DNA from: DSNY01 sp016861185
GTDB taxonomy: Bacteria; Pseudomonadota; Gammaproteobacteria; Burkholderiales; Burkholderiaceae_F
NCBI GenBank assembly: GCA_030263275.1
Contig: SZOR01000040.1
Span: 1 to 31,116, forward strand
Length of the DNA: 31,116 nucleotides
Reading direction: 5' to 3'
In this document: positions 7,150 through 14,668 of the stretch, piece by piece
Numbering within the stretch: position 1 is the first letter of the stretch
Layout: the number at the start of each line of letters is the position of its first letter
Made by a program: the position numbers and the translations under genes
Notes under the pieces: model-generated
Seen by the model: the letters and a program-made list of their open reading frames with translations, nothing else
What the model was told of the DNA's origin: nothing
The model's database searches: none

Positions 7150-7623
7150 TCAACGACCAGAGCGTCGCTTCCTTCCCTTGTTGGATGCCGGCGGGCTTTG
7201 CCGCAGTCGCGCTTGTGCTTCACGCTTGCCGATCCCGCGCAGCGCGACCAGCGCGGCGAGCTGCGCGGCGCGCGGGCGGGCGGCGCCTTGCTCCCAGTTG
7301 TAGATCGACTGCGCGCTGACGCCGACGAGCTTGCCGAATTCGGCCGCGGACAAACCGAGGCGCGCGCGCTGCGACCGCAGTCCGCGCGCGACGAATCGCA
7401 CCTTGGGACCCTCGGCTGCGGGCGGCGCCGCGCTCGCGCCTTTTTCGAGCCTGCGGCCGAGCGTCGCAAGCTGGCGCTGTAGTTGCGCGATCTGCCGCCT
7501 CAGTGCGGCGATGGCGCGCCGGTGCTGCGCGGACGCCTTCTTCAACGGATCGATCGCGCCGCGACCTTCCTTGCGCGCAAGTCGGGTGATTTCTTGTTTG
7601 AGCAAGGCGGCGACGTTGGGCAT
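7150..7623 (-). CDS. XRE-family helix-turn-helix protein with N-terminal coiled coil
   Basis: A 157-residue predicted DNA-binding protein. Residues about 30-62 form an Arg/Gln/Leu-rich coiled coil (RRAIAALRRQIAQLQRQLAT) that could mediate dimerisation. Residues about 82-135 are an XRE/Cro-type helix-turn-helix: LRSQRARLGLSAAEFGKLVG is followed by the recognition helix VSAQSIYNWEQGAARP. The tail is basic (KGRKRRSGR). The start at 7623 is the only sensible ATG, with a modest GAAAG about 7 bases upstream. The DUF4870-like gene follows at 32 bases. No toxin-like partner is evident, so I do not call this an antitoxin. Its targets are unknown. Confidence 0.82.
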   Translation of the reverse strand: MPNVAALLKQEITRLARKEGRGAIDPLKKASAQHRRAIAALRRQIAQLQRQLATLGRRLEKGASAAPPAAEGPKVRFVARGLRSQRARLGLSAAEFGKLVGVSAQSIYNWEQGAARPRAAQLAALVALRGIGKREAQARLRQSPPASNKGRKRRSGR

Positions 7624-7808
7624 CTTTGTTCTTTCGTGATGGCCGAGTTTGTGGCGTGAACGGCGGCGAATCGCGGCGAAGCCTCGCTGGAGCCAAGACC
7701 GGGCGACCGGTGTTGCGGCAAGCGGCAGCGTACTCGAAGTCCGATCTTCCCGTCGAGCTCTTCTTGGCGAAGCCGGCGCGCGCTGCTGCCGGCGCAACGC
7801 GCGCGGTC

Positions 7809-8336
7809 TTACTGCAGCTCGGGCCGCTGCTTGACCAGTTCCTCGCGCGTCATTCGCGGAAACCACTCGGCGTACATGTAGCTGTAGCCCTCGTTCTGCC
7901 ATTTCGCGATGTCGATCACGGCCGCGGGGATCACGGTGATCACGTCGTAGAACTCGTCCGGCTTGTAGCCGCGCGAGCGCGCCGCGTTGGCGCAGACGTG
8001 GATCGTCACGCCGGCGTCCTTCAGCGCCTTCAGTTCGTCGTACATGTCCGGGAACGCCGCCCGGTTCAGCCGCGAGAAGCTGTGAAGCTCGTTGCCGTGC
8101 GCAACGATGACGATGTGTGAGTTCTTCGGATCGCCGTACTGCTTGATCGCCTGCAGGTGATTCTTGATGTAGCCGAACGCTGTCTTGGCGTCGCCCGGCT
8201 TGGCGAAGTTGAAGTCGTACAGCGCCTTCTGCGGCTTGTACGGCGTGCCGTCGAACCTGGAAGGGTCGTCGGGTCCCGCGGTCGCCGCCGATGCGGCGAA
8301 GGCGAGTGCGAACGCGAACACAAAGTTCCACTTCAT
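7809..8336 (-). CDS. Exported DsrE-family protein
   Basis: A 175-residue protein with a cleavable signal peptide (MKWNFVFAFALAFAASAATA, AxA site before residue 21), so it acts in the periplasm. The mature part has the DsrE-like alpha/beta fold: IVIVAHGNELHSF forms the first strand-loop, and Cys105 in VTIHVCANAARSRGY is at the conserved cysteine position. Periplasmic DsrE-like proteins are found near sulfur-oxidation genes and elsewhere; the actual substrate here is unknown. The ATG at 8336 is supported by AGGAGG about 8 bases upstream and by the signal peptide; the longer frame from 8378 would bury it. The leader contains a 25-base inverted repeat (8366-8390). The next gene rightwards is divergent. 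Confidence 0.82.
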   Translation of the reverse strand: MKWNFVFAFALAFAASAATAGPDDPSRFDGTPYKPQKALYDFNFAKPGDAKTAFGYIKNHLQAIKQYGDPKNSHIVIVAHGNELHSFSRLNRAAFPDMYDELKALKDAGVTIHVCANAARSRGYKPDEFYDVITVIPAAVIDIAKWQNEGYSYMYAEWFPRMTREELVKQRPELQ

Positions 8337-8365
8337 TGGGTCGTCCTCCTGATGATCGATGCAAC

Positions 8366-8390
8366 GATGAAACGGCAACGCTGTTTCATC
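8366..8390 (-). promoter_or_regulatory. Operator-like inverted repeat before the exported DsrE gene
   Basis: GATGAAAC and GTTTCATC form a perfect 8-bp inverted repeat with a 9-base spacer. It starts 30 bases upstream of the ATG at 8336, and so overlaps the expected promoter or early leader. It could be a repressor operator or an mRNA leader hairpin close to the ribosome binding site. Confidence 0.4.
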
Positions 8391-8528
8391 GGGCCGACGA
8401 TATCAGCCCGTAGCCGCGCCGCCTCGCGCGGCGAACGACTGCGGCGCCGGCGGATGCGCGTTTCACTTGTCATCCTCGGTCGCGCGAACGAAACGAACGG
8501 TTAACGGTCGCGCCGCACGCTTCGCGTC

Positions 8529-8999
8529 ATGGCCCGTCGCTCCGACGGGCCGCCTGGACCGGAGCACGCCGCCGTGGAAGACCTCGCGCCCGGAGCGCAC
8601 CTCGTGACGCCGCGCCGCGGCTACGTGCACCACGGGCTCTACGCGGGCGACGGTCGCGTCATCCACTACGCGGGATTCAAGCGGCCCTGGCGCCGCGGGC
8701 CGATCGAGGAGGTTTCGCTCGAACAGTTCGCGCGCGGTCGCGGCTTCGCAGTCAAGCCGCGCGTCGCGCCGAAGTATCCGGGGCCGGCGGCGGTCGAGCG
8801 CGCGCGTTCGCGCCTGGGCGAAAACCGCTATCGCTTCTGGTCGAACAACTGCGAGCACTTCGTCGAGTGGTGTCTGACCGGCGCAGGCCGCAGCGCGCAG
8901 GTCGACGCCTGGCGCACCGGATTCGCCGCGATCGCCGCGCGATTGCGCACGCGCGCCGCGGACGCCGCCGCAACGGGCGTGGCGCGCGTGGAGCCGTGA
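8529..8999 (+). CDS. LRAT/NlpC-P60-like domain protein
   Basis: A 156-residue protein of the lecithin:retinol acyltransferase-like branch of the NlpC/P60 superfamily, papain-like enzymes that move or hydrolyse acyl groups. The catalytic layout is visible: GYVHHGLYAGDGRVIHYAG gives the active histidine (His34 or His35) and the second conserved histidine (His46). NNCEHFVEWCL gives the nucleophile Cys108 in the NCEHF signature. The C-terminal 35 residues are Ala/Arg-rich and possibly amphipathic. No signal peptide is seen, so it is likely cytoplasmic or peripheral to the membrane. The ATG at 8529 lacks a clear ribosome binding site. In bacteria the substrate of stand-alone LRAT proteins is generally unknown; membrane lipid is one possibility. 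Confidence 0.82.
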   Translation: MARRSDGPPGPEHAAVEDLAPGAHLVTPRRGYVHHGLYAGDGRVIHYAGFKRPWRRGPIEEVSLEQFARGRGFAVKPRVAPKYPGPAAVERARSRLGENRYRFWSNNCEHFVEWCLTGAGRSAQVDAWRTGFAAIAARLRTRAADAAATGVARVEP

Positions 9000-9155
9000 G
9001 TGTTGCGCGACGTTTCAAGCGCAACGCACGCGCTCGAATCCGAAACCGCGCTGCAACGCGGCGCTTCGACACTGCCATCAACCGTCGATGCGTCGCGGTC
9101 TCCGCGGTTGGACAGCGACGGTCCGTCCGACGAACCCGAAACGAAAGGAACCCAA

Positions 9156-9524
9156 GTGAAACGCAATCTGTTCTTCATTGCGCTGCTCGCCGCAACGCCG
9201 GTCTACGCGGCCGACATCGACATCGCGCCGTACGGCTACGTGTCCGAAGTGATGCGCAGCGCGAAATCTCCCGCGCAGGCGCAGAACGAATCGAAGACCG
9301 CGGCTACGGCGAACGAAGCGACGGTCGGCGAAGCGGGCGTCAGGTTCGCCGTCGAGCCTTCGACCAAGTCGCGTGCGCAGGTCGCTGCCGAGACGCGCGA
9401 AGCGGCCAGACTCGGCCTGCTCTCACGCGGCGAAGCGGACCCCGTGCAGGCCACTGCCGAGCAGGAGCGCCAGATCCGGGTCGCCGGCCTGCGCGCACTC
9501 GGCATCGACGCGGCTTCGCGGTGA
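9156..9524 (+). CDS. DUF4148-like secreted small protein
   Basis: A 122-residue exported protein. The GTG start at 9156 is preceded by AAAGGAA with 6 bases of spacing and opens a clean signal peptide (VKRNLFFIALLAATPVYA, cleavage before ADID). Starts further upstream in the same frame (from 9000) would place about 52 hydrophilic residues before the signal. The mature part is hydrophilic and helical, with the pattern KSRAQVAAETREAARLGLLS-G-AD, typical of DUF4148 proteins, which occur mainly in Burkholderiales in many copies and have no known function. A long perfect hairpin follows the stop codon, so it is probably a single-gene transcript. Confidence 0.78.
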   Translation: MKRNLFFIALLAATPVYAADIDIAPYGYVSEVMRSAKSPAQAQNESKTAATANEATVGEAGVRFAVEPSTKSRAQVAAETREAARLGLLSRGEADPVQATAEQERQIRVAGLRALGIDAASR

Positions 9525-9538
9525 ACAGGGCGTCGGCC

Positions 9539-9577
9539 CGCGCCGGCCGCGCGAGGCGAATTCGCGCGGCCGGCGCG
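9539..9577 (+). terminator. Long perfect hairpin after the DUF4148 gene
   Basis: A 16-bp perfect stem (CGCGCCGGCCGCGCGA with its complement) around the loop GGCGAAT starts 14 bases after the stop codon. There is no T-tract. It is the longest perfect stem I found in the window, and probably ends or protects the DUF4148 transcript. Confidence 0.5.
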
Positions 9578-9617
9578 CCGATCGCACCGATCGGGCGCGC
9601 CGACCGGAACGCATGCC

Positions 9618-10349
9618 ATGCCTGCAAGACTGACCCTGGTGAGCCACGCGCTGTGCCCTTACGTGCAGCGCGCGGCGATCGCGCTCGCCGAGAAGGGCGT
9701 CGACTTCGGGCGCATCGACATCGACCTCGCGCACAAGCCCGACTGGTTCCTCGCCGTGAGCCCGCTCGGCAAGACGCCCGTGCTGCTGGTGCGGCGTGAC
9801 GATGGGACCGTGCCCGTGTTCGAGTCGGCCGTCATCTGCGAGTACCTCGACGAAACGCTGCCGCCGCCGATGCATCCGGCCGATCCGTTGCGACGCGCGC
9901 GGCATCGCGCGTGGATCGAGGTGGCTTCCGCCACGCTCGCGACGGTCTGGCAGTACTACACGGCGCCGGACGCCGCGACCTTCGAGCGCCGCCGCATCGA
10001 GCTGGCCAAACGCTTCGAGCAGGTCGAAGGCGCGCTCGGCGAAGGGCCGTGGTTCGACGGCGCGTTCTCGCTGGTCGATGCGGCCTTCGCGCCGGCGTTG
10101 CGCTACTTCGACGTGTTCGACACCTTCGCCGAGGCGGACGTGTTCGCCACCACGCCGCGCGTGCGCGCGTGGCGCCGCGCGCTGATGGAACGCCCTTCCG
10201 TGCGCGCCGCGGTCGCGCCCGAGTATCCGCGGCTGCTGCGCGAATTCGTCGAGCGCCAGTCCGGCCACCTCGGCGCGCTGTCGCTGGCGCAACGCGACGC
10301 GGCCGCCGCGCGCCCGCTTCCGCCGCAGGCGACGGGAGGTCCGCGATGA
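9618..10349 (+). CDS. Glutathione S-transferase family protein
   Basis: A 243-residue cytosolic GST-like protein. The N-terminal thioredoxin fold has the active-site region SHALCPYVQRAAIALAEKGV (Cys13 in CPYV, as in omega- and beta-like GSTs), the cis-proline strand GKTPVLL, and the glutathione-binding FESAVICEYLDE. The remainder (from about residue 85) is the all-helical domain, with the N-capping-box-like GAFSLVDAAFAPALRYF. Substrate unknown. The C-terminal 30 residues are Ala/Pro-rich and variable. The stop codon overlaps the next gene's ATG (ATGA), so it is translationally coupled to the PagL gene, an unusual pairing that may simply reflect a stress-response unit. The second of two nearby ATGs (9618) is in frame. 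Confidence 0.88.
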   Translation: MPARLTLVSHALCPYVQRAAIALAEKGVDFGRIDIDLAHKPDWFLAVSPLGKTPVLLVRRDDGTVPVFESAVICEYLDETLPPPMHPADPLRRARHRAWIEVASATLATVWQYYTAPDAATFERRRIELAKRFEQVEGALGEGPWFDGAFSLVDAAFAPALRYFDVFDTFAEADVFATTPRVRAWRRALMERPSVRAAVAPEYPRLLREFVERQSGHLGALSLAQRDAAAARPLPPQATGGPR

Positions 10350-10939
10350 AGACCGTCGTCGCGCTCGTTCTCGGGCTGGGCGCGTTGGCCGCGGCGAACG
10401 GCGCCGGCGCGCAGTCGGCGCCCGGCGGAGCGGACGCGACGAGCGCAGCGCTCGCGCCGGATGCGTACTTCGCGCAGGTCGGTCGCGCGCGCGAGACGTC
10501 CACGGTCACGCTCGGCCTGCAATGGGACTGGCATCGCGCTTGGCGTCCGAGCGAAAGCTCGCTCGTGTCGGCCTACGGCGAGCTGTCGATGGGGCACTGG
10601 CGCGCCGACCAGGGCGGCGGGCGAGCGATCGTCACGCAGATCGGCTTTACGCCGACGTTCCGTTACTGGCCGTCGGGGTCGAAGTCGGGCTGGTTCTTCG
10701 AGGGCGCGGTCGGCGTCAACGTGCTGACGCCCGTGTATCGGACCCGGCACAAGCGCTTTTCGACCGCGTTCAACTTCGGCGATCACGTCGCGTTCGGCTA
10801 CCGGACGCCCGGCACGTCCGGCTGGGAGTGGTCGCTGCGGTTGCAGCACTTCTCCAACGCCGGCATCGAACATCCGAATCCCGGCGAGGACTTCGTGCAG
10901 CTTCGGTTGACGGTGCCGCTCGCGCGCGGCGACGGGTGA
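10346..10939 (+). CDS. pagL: PagL-type lipid A 3-O-deacylase
   Basis: A 197-residue outer membrane beta-barrel enzyme that removes the 3-O-acyl chain from lipid A. It has a signal peptide (MKTVVALVLGLGALAAANGA, cleavage around GAQS), alternating-hydrophobicity strands throughout, and the family signature LQHFSNAGI--PNPGEDF near the C-terminus. His168 and Ser170 are the expected catalytic pair, and Glu181 (or Asp182) would complete the triad. The chain ends with a typical barrel strand (DFVQLRLTVPL). GGGAGGT lies 5 bases before the ATG. It overlaps the GST gene by four bases. An intrinsic terminator about 150 bases downstream closes the unit. Confidence 0.88.
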   Translation: MKTVVALVLGLGALAAANGAGAQSAPGGADATSAALAPDAYFAQVGRARETSTVTLGLQWDWHRAWRPSESSLVSAYGELSMGHWRADQGGGRAIVTQIGFTPTFRYWPSGSKSGWFFEGAVGVNVLTPVYRTRHKRFSTAFNFGDHVAFGYRTPGTSGWEWSLRLQHFSNAGIEHPNPGEDFVQLRLTVPLARGDG

Positions 10940-11091
10940 GCGGACGCGGTCACATTTCATTTGAAACGTCGATCGGTCCCGCTGCAATGCCTCGGTAACC
11001 CGCGCTGCGCATCATTGCTTCGAACCCGCCGGATGCAAGTCCGGCGCAGCTTGAGTGAGTCTCCTCCCCCGCGCCCTCCCCCTGGCGCGTT

Positions 11092-11132
11092 CGCCCCGCC
11101 TGCAAGCACCCTTGCGACGGGGCGTTCTTTTT
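11092..11132 (+). terminator. Intrinsic terminator of the GST-pagL unit
   Basis: A stepped hairpin: outer stem CGCCCCG (11092-11098) with CGGGGCG (11118-11124), inner stem GCAAG/CTTGC around the loop CACC, followed directly by TTCTTTTT. This is the best classical Rho-independent terminator in the window. A smaller hairpin (CGCCGGA-TGCAAG-TCCGGCG, 11027-11046) lies just upstream. Confidence 0.75.
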
Positions 11133-11150
11133 CCCCGATCCGCCGGGCCT

Positions 11151-11897
11151 TCAGCCCGTCCGCGCGCCCTGCGCGGCGCGACGCAGCGCCGCCCGCGCCA
11201 GCAGCCGCGTGGAATCGAGCGTCGGCAGCAGCGAGTTCGCGTCGTCGATGACGAGCGGGATCTCGGTGCAGCCGAGGACGACGGCATCGCAGCCCTCGGC
11301 CTTCATGCGCGCGATCACGCGCTGAAAGTACGCGACCGATTCCGGCCGGAACACGCCGTGGACGAGTTCGTCCATGATGATCCGGTTCATCTCGTCGCGC
11401 TCCGCCGCGAGCGGACCGACCCACTGCAGTCCGCGCGCGGCGAGCTTGCGCGGGTACACGTCGCTCGCGACCAGCCAGCGCGTGCCCGTGATTCCCAGCC
11501 GACGGAAGCGGCGCGCGACGGCTTCGTCGGCGACGACTTCGGCAATGTGCAGCCACGGCAGCGGCGACCGTTCGACGACGAAGTCGAACGCCTGGTGGAT
11601 CGTATTGTCCGGACAGATCAGGAAGTCGGCGCCGACTTTCGCGAGCTTGTTGGCCGAGTCCAGCATCAGCTCGGCCACGCCATGCAGATCGCCGCGCTCG
11701 AGGCGATCGACGTAGGCGGCGAGCGGCGGCGTATGGACCGAGACCTCCGGATGCCGGCGCGGGCCGAACCAGCGCGGCCCTTCGGTGCAGATTGTCCGGT
11801 AACAAAGCGCGGCGCCTTCGGCCGAGCACGCGACGATGCCGATGTGCAACGGCGCAGTGCCCGCGCCGCAGGATGCCGGGTCCGCCTGGTGTTCCAC
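11151..11897 (-). CDS. Aspartate/glutamate racemase family protein
   Basis: A 248-residue PLP-independent amino acid racemase-like enzyme. The two catalytic cysteines are in place: Cys95 in DFLICPDNTIH and Cys210 in VVLGCTEIPL. The start of the fold is HIGIVACSAEGAALCYR at about residue 18. The substrate may be aspartate, glutamate or a broader range, as in YgeA-like enzymes; sequence alone does not tell. The ATG at 11897 has AAGGGAG 6 bases upstream; an initiation nearer residue 17 is excluded by the lack of a start codon. It lies 79 bases downstream of the EamA transporter on the same strand, so an operon linking amino-acid conversion with export is possible. Confidence 0.87.
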   Translation of the reverse strand: MEHQADPASCGAGTAPLHIGIVACSAEGAALCYRTICTEGPRWFGPRRHPEVSVHTPPLAAYVDRLERGDLHGVAELMLDSANKLAKVGADFLICPDNTIHQAFDFVVERSPLPWLHIAEVVADEAVARRFRRLGITGTRWLVASDVYPRKLAARGLQWVGPLAAERDEMNRIIMDELVHGVFRPESVAYFQRVIARMKAEGCDAVVLGCTEIPLVIDDANSLLPTLDSTRLLARAALRRAAQGARTG

Positions 11898-11939
11898 GTT
11901 TGCTCCCTTCCGGCGATCAAGTCGGCGGTCGGGTCCGTC

Positions 11940-11970
11940 GCCGTCCGCGCCCCGGTGCGCGGCGGACGGC
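11940..11970 (-). terminator. GC hairpin after the EamA gene
   Basis: GCCGTCCGC and GCGGACGGC form a 9-bp perfect stem, extended inside by GCGC/GCGC, starting 6 bases past the EamA stop codon. No T-tract follows on the minus strand. It may attenuate transcription between the transporter and the racemase gene. Confidence 0.35.
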
Positions 11971-11976
11971 GCGGTT

Positions 11977-12918
11977 TCAGGCCGACTTGCGTTCGAAGTT
12001 GGTGAGGCTCACGCCCGCCATTGTGACGAGTCCGCCGACGACCATCGAGACCAGCAGCGGTTCGCCGAGCACGAGCACCGCGAGCGTCACGCCGAACACC
12101 GGCACGAGGTTCGTGAACACCGCGGCGCGCGCCGCGCCGAGCGATTTCACGCCTTCGTAGAACCAGACGAAGGCCACGGCGGTGCCGAACAATCCCATGT
12201 ACGCCAGAGCGGCGAATTCGATGGCGCCGAGCCTTTCCCACTGCACCTGCGGCAGCTCGAAGGCGGCGACCGCAGCCAGAAGCAGCAGGCCGACCGCCGA
12301 CGCGTACGCGGTGGTCGCAAGCGGCGAAAGCGCATCGGGCCGGCGCATCATCGCGCGGCCGACCAGCGTGTAGACGACCCACGACAGCACGCCGCAGAAC
12401 ATCAGCGCCTCGCCGGCGCCGATCGCCCCGGCGCCGAGCGAAGCCGGGTCGCCGCGCGAGACGACGATCGACGCACCGGCGAACGCGACCGCCACACCGA
12501 GCCACTGCCACCATGCGAAGCGCAGCCGGAAGACCAGCCACGCCGCGACCGCGGTCAGCGCCGGGTTGGTCGCGATGATCAGCGCTGCGCGCCCGGCCGG
12601 AAGGCGTTCGAGCGCGCCGAAGAAGAACGCGTTGTACGCGAAGATGCCGGTCGCGCCGAGCACGCCGATGCCGATCCACTGCCGCGCGGTCGGCTTCGGC
12701 AGCCCGCCTTCGCGCTGCCACAGATAGGCGATCAGAAGGGCGGACGCGAGCACGTAGCGTGCTGCGGCCGCGACGAAGTGCGGCATTTCCAGCGCGAGGC
12801 GGCGCCCCGCGATGAAGGTCCCGCCCCAGAAAAGCGCCACCAGCACGAGCCGCAGGTACAACCCCGCGCGCGACGCGGTCGCGGTGGACCCGGCGGCGGG
12901 CGAGGCGATCGATGTCAT
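11977..12918 (-). CDS. EamA-family (DMT superfamily) transporter
   Basis: A 313-residue inner membrane protein with about ten hydrophobic spans arranged as two EamA repeats. The first begins at LVLVALFWGGTFIAGRRLAL, a typical EamA N-terminal motif, and the second at GEALMFCGVLSWVVYTLVGR. The final spans end in LGEPLLVSMVVGGLVTMAGV, a usual EamA ending (GE followed by a helix). Members export amino acids, purines or metabolites; the cargo is not predictable here, though the racemase gene downstream hints at an amino acid. The ATG at 12918 (MTSIASP) is preferred over the frame opening at 12972, and has GGAAAG 7 bases upstream. Confidence 0.88.
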   Translation of the reverse strand: MTSIASPAAGSTATASRAGLYLRLVLVALFWGGTFIAGRRLALEMPHFVAAAARYVLASALLIAYLWQREGGLPKPTARQWIGIGVLGATGIFAYNAFFFGALERLPAGRAALIIATNPALTAVAAWLVFRLRFAWWQWLGVAVAFAGASIVVSRGDPASLGAGAIGAGEALMFCGVLSWVVYTLVGRAMMRRPDALSPLATTAYASAVGLLLLAAVAAFELPQVQWERLGAIEFAALAYMGLFGTAVAFVWFYEGVKSLGAARAAVFTNLVPVFGVTLAVLVLGEPLLVSMVVGGLVTMAGVSLTNFERKSA

Positions 12919-13004
12919 GGTCTTTCCGCGTGCCGAACGTATCCGTTCCGGTCGAACGACGCCACTCGTCACAAGCGCGATGGCCGTCCGACGCCGAAGA
13001 ACAG

Positions 13005-13025
13005 CCCCCCTTTCGTAAAGGGGGG
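13005..13025 (-). repeat. C-rich/G-rich hairpin repeat, possible terminator of the efflux genes
   Basis: CCCCCC-TTT-CGT-AAA-GGGGGG is a perfect 9-bp stem. On the minus strand it reads CCCCCCTTT-ACG-AAAGGGGGG, 17 bases after the outer-membrane-protein stop, followed by CTGTTCTT, so it could terminate the efflux transcript. The same element occurs three times near 21567-21740 on the plus strand. Confidence 0.6.
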
Positions 13026-13042
13026 AAGGGGGGATTCCTTCG

Positions 13043-14515
13043 TCACCGCAACGACTTCTCCATGTTCGCCGCCAGCTTCGGCGCCCCTTCCCACCCGCCG
13101 CCCAACGCGCGGATCAGCGCGACCGTCGCGAGCGCGCGTTCGCGCTCGATCTGCGTGGCGGCGCGGCGTGTGGCGAGCACCTGGCGCTCGGCGTCGATGA
13201 CCTCCAGATAGTTGACGTAGCCGGCACGGTAGCGCGTGCCCGACAGGTCCGCGGCGCGCTGCGCGGACTCGACCGAGCTCGCCTGTTCCGCCGCCTGCTG
13301 CGCGAGGAGGCGCAGGCCCGACAGCCCGTCCTCGACTTCGCGCAGCGCGCCGAGCACGGTCTGCCGATACGCGGCGACCGCCTCTTCGTACGCCGCTTCG
13401 GCGCCGCGCTCGTTCGCCGCCCGGCGGCCGCCGTCGAAGACCGTCAGCGAAAGCGCCGTGCCGGCCAGCGGGCCGAGTGCCCAGGTGCGGCTCGCGCTGC
13501 GCGCGAGATCGCCGAATTCGGCCGACTCGAACCCGAGCAGCCCGGTCAGCGTCAGCCGCGGAAACCACGCCGCGCGCGCCACGCCGATGCGCGCATTGGC
13601 CGCCGCCATCGCGCGCTCGGCCGCAGCGATGTCGGGCCGGCGCTCGAGCAGCGAAGAAGGCAGCCCCGCAGGGACCGCGATCGGTGCGAACGCGAGCGGC
13701 TGCGGCGCGAGCGCCAGCTCCGCCGGCGCCTTGCCGACCAGCACTGCGAGCGCGTGTTCGATCTCGGCACGCCGGCGCTCGAGCGCGACGCGTTCGGCGC
13801 GCGTCGTCGCCAGCTCCGTCTTCGCACGCGCCACGTCCAACTCGGCGATTTCGCCGGCTTTGAGGCGCCGCTCGACGAGCGCCAGCGCCTGTTCGCGCAG
13901 CCTGACCGTTTCGGCGAGCAGCGCGATCTCGGCGTCGAGCCCGCGCAGCGCGAGATAGTTGGCCGCCACGTCGGCCTGGATCGAGAGCAGCAGCGACTTG
14001 TACAGCCCTTCGGTCTGTTCGACGTCGGCGCGCGCGGCCGCGACCGCGTTCGCGACGCGGCCGAACAGGTCGACCTCGTAGCTCGCCAAGGCCTGCGCGC
14101 GCCAGAGCGTCTGCGCCGACACGTCGGCATCGGCCGGCAGGCCCTGCGACGCCGGCGAGGCGCGGAAGCGCGTTGCGCCGAAGCCCGCTTCGATCTGCGG
14201 GAAGCGCTGCGACTCGGCGATGCCCGCCGCGGCGCGCGCCTGCGCGAGCCGTGCGAACCCGGCCCTCAAGGTCTGGTTGGCGCGCGCGGCTTCTGCCTGC
14301 AATTCGTCGAGCTTCGGATCGCCGAAGATCGTCCACCATTCGCCGCGCGCGAGCGCATCGCTCGGCTGCGCGAGCTTCCATTGCGCCGATTCGGGCACGC
14401 TCTCCTTGAACGCCGCACCGACCTGCGCGTCGGGCCGCTGATAGGTCGGCGCCACGCTGCAGGCGGCGAGCAGCACCGTTGCGGCGAGCGCGGTGGCGTG
14501 AAGTTGGGGTGACAT
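13043..14515 (-). CDS. Outer membrane efflux lipoprotein, NodT/OprM type
   Basis: A 490-residue TolC-like outer membrane channel of the RND efflux system. It has a lipoprotein signal with lipobox LAAC (Cys19), then the family start VAPTYQRPDAQV. Two OEP domains follow with long alpha-barrel helices, the first around LDELQAEAARANQTLRAGFA and the second ending in YRAGYVNYLEVIDAERQVLA, a hallmark of OprM/NodT proteins. It exports substrates passed from the permease at 14669-17860. The ATG at 14515 is chosen from the lipobox position and GGAGAA 8 bases upstream. It is the last gene of the tripartite set, separated from the permease by 153 bases that hold a long inverted repeat, so its expression may be partly uncoupled. 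Confidence 0.92.
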   Translation of the reverse strand: MSPQLHATALAATVLLAACSVAPTYQRPDAQVGAAFKESVPESAQWKLAQPSDALARGEWWTIFGDPKLDELQAEAARANQTLRAGFARLAQARAAAGIAESQRFPQIEAGFGATRFRASPASQGLPADADVSAQTLWRAQALASYEVDLFGRVANAVAAARADVEQTEGLYKSLLLSIQADVAANYLALRGLDAEIALLAETVRLREQALALVERRLKAGEIAELDVARAKTELATTRAERVALERRRAEIEHALAVLVGKAPAELALAPQPLAFAPIAVPAGLPSSLLERRPDIAAAERAMAAANARIGVARAAWFPRLTLTGLLGFESAEFGDLARSASRTWALGPLAGTALSLTVFDGGRRAANERGAEAAYEEAVAAYRQTVLGALREVEDGLSGLRLLAQQAAEQASSVESAQRAADLSGTRYRAGYVNYLEVIDAERQVLATRRAATQIERERALATVALIRALGGGWEGAPKLAANMEKSLR

Positions 14516-14540
14516 CGTTCGTTCTCCAAAGACTTTGTTC

Positions 14541-14655
14541 ACCACCGAGACACAGAGGGCACAGAGAAGAGCAAAACGCTGCAGCGCGGTTGCCCCGGCT
14601 TGCGCCGTGGCGACGGAACGAATGCCGTTCTCTGTGCTCTCCGTGTCTCTGTGGT
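14541..14655. repeat. Long inverted repeat (ACCAC-GAGACAC-GAG family) between permease and channel genes
   Basis: A 28-base left arm at 14541-14568 (starting ACCACCGAGACACAGAGG) is repeated in inverted orientation at 14628-14655 with about three mismatches; the intervening loop is 59 bases. Related inverted repeats are at 26677-26831 and 29323-29422. The transcript could fold into a long stem between the permease and channel genes. Confidence 0.8.
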
Positions 14656-14668
14656 TAACCAGTGCATA

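Noticed and set aside
6710..7623. XRE regulator plus small membrane protein as a toxin-antitoxin pair
   Set aside because: The membrane protein has DUF4870-like multi-span topology rather than a toxin fold, and the gene order and 32-base spacing give no positive support.
9000..9155. Longer start for the DUF4148 protein
   Set aside because: It would place about 50 hydrophilic residues before a clean signal peptide. The GTG at 9156 has a well-spaced AAAGGAA.
10955..10966. TTTCA-TT-TGAAA as an operator shared with the efflux promoter palindrome
   Set aside because: It sits just after the pagL stop codon with no promoter nearby on either strand. Two matches of a 10-base palindrome core are weak evidence for a regulon.
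11027..11046. Hairpin CGCCGGA-TGCAAG-TCCGGCG as a riboswitch or main terminator
   Set aside because: It is short, has no T-tract and lies just upstream of a much better terminator. No riboswitch core is recognisable.
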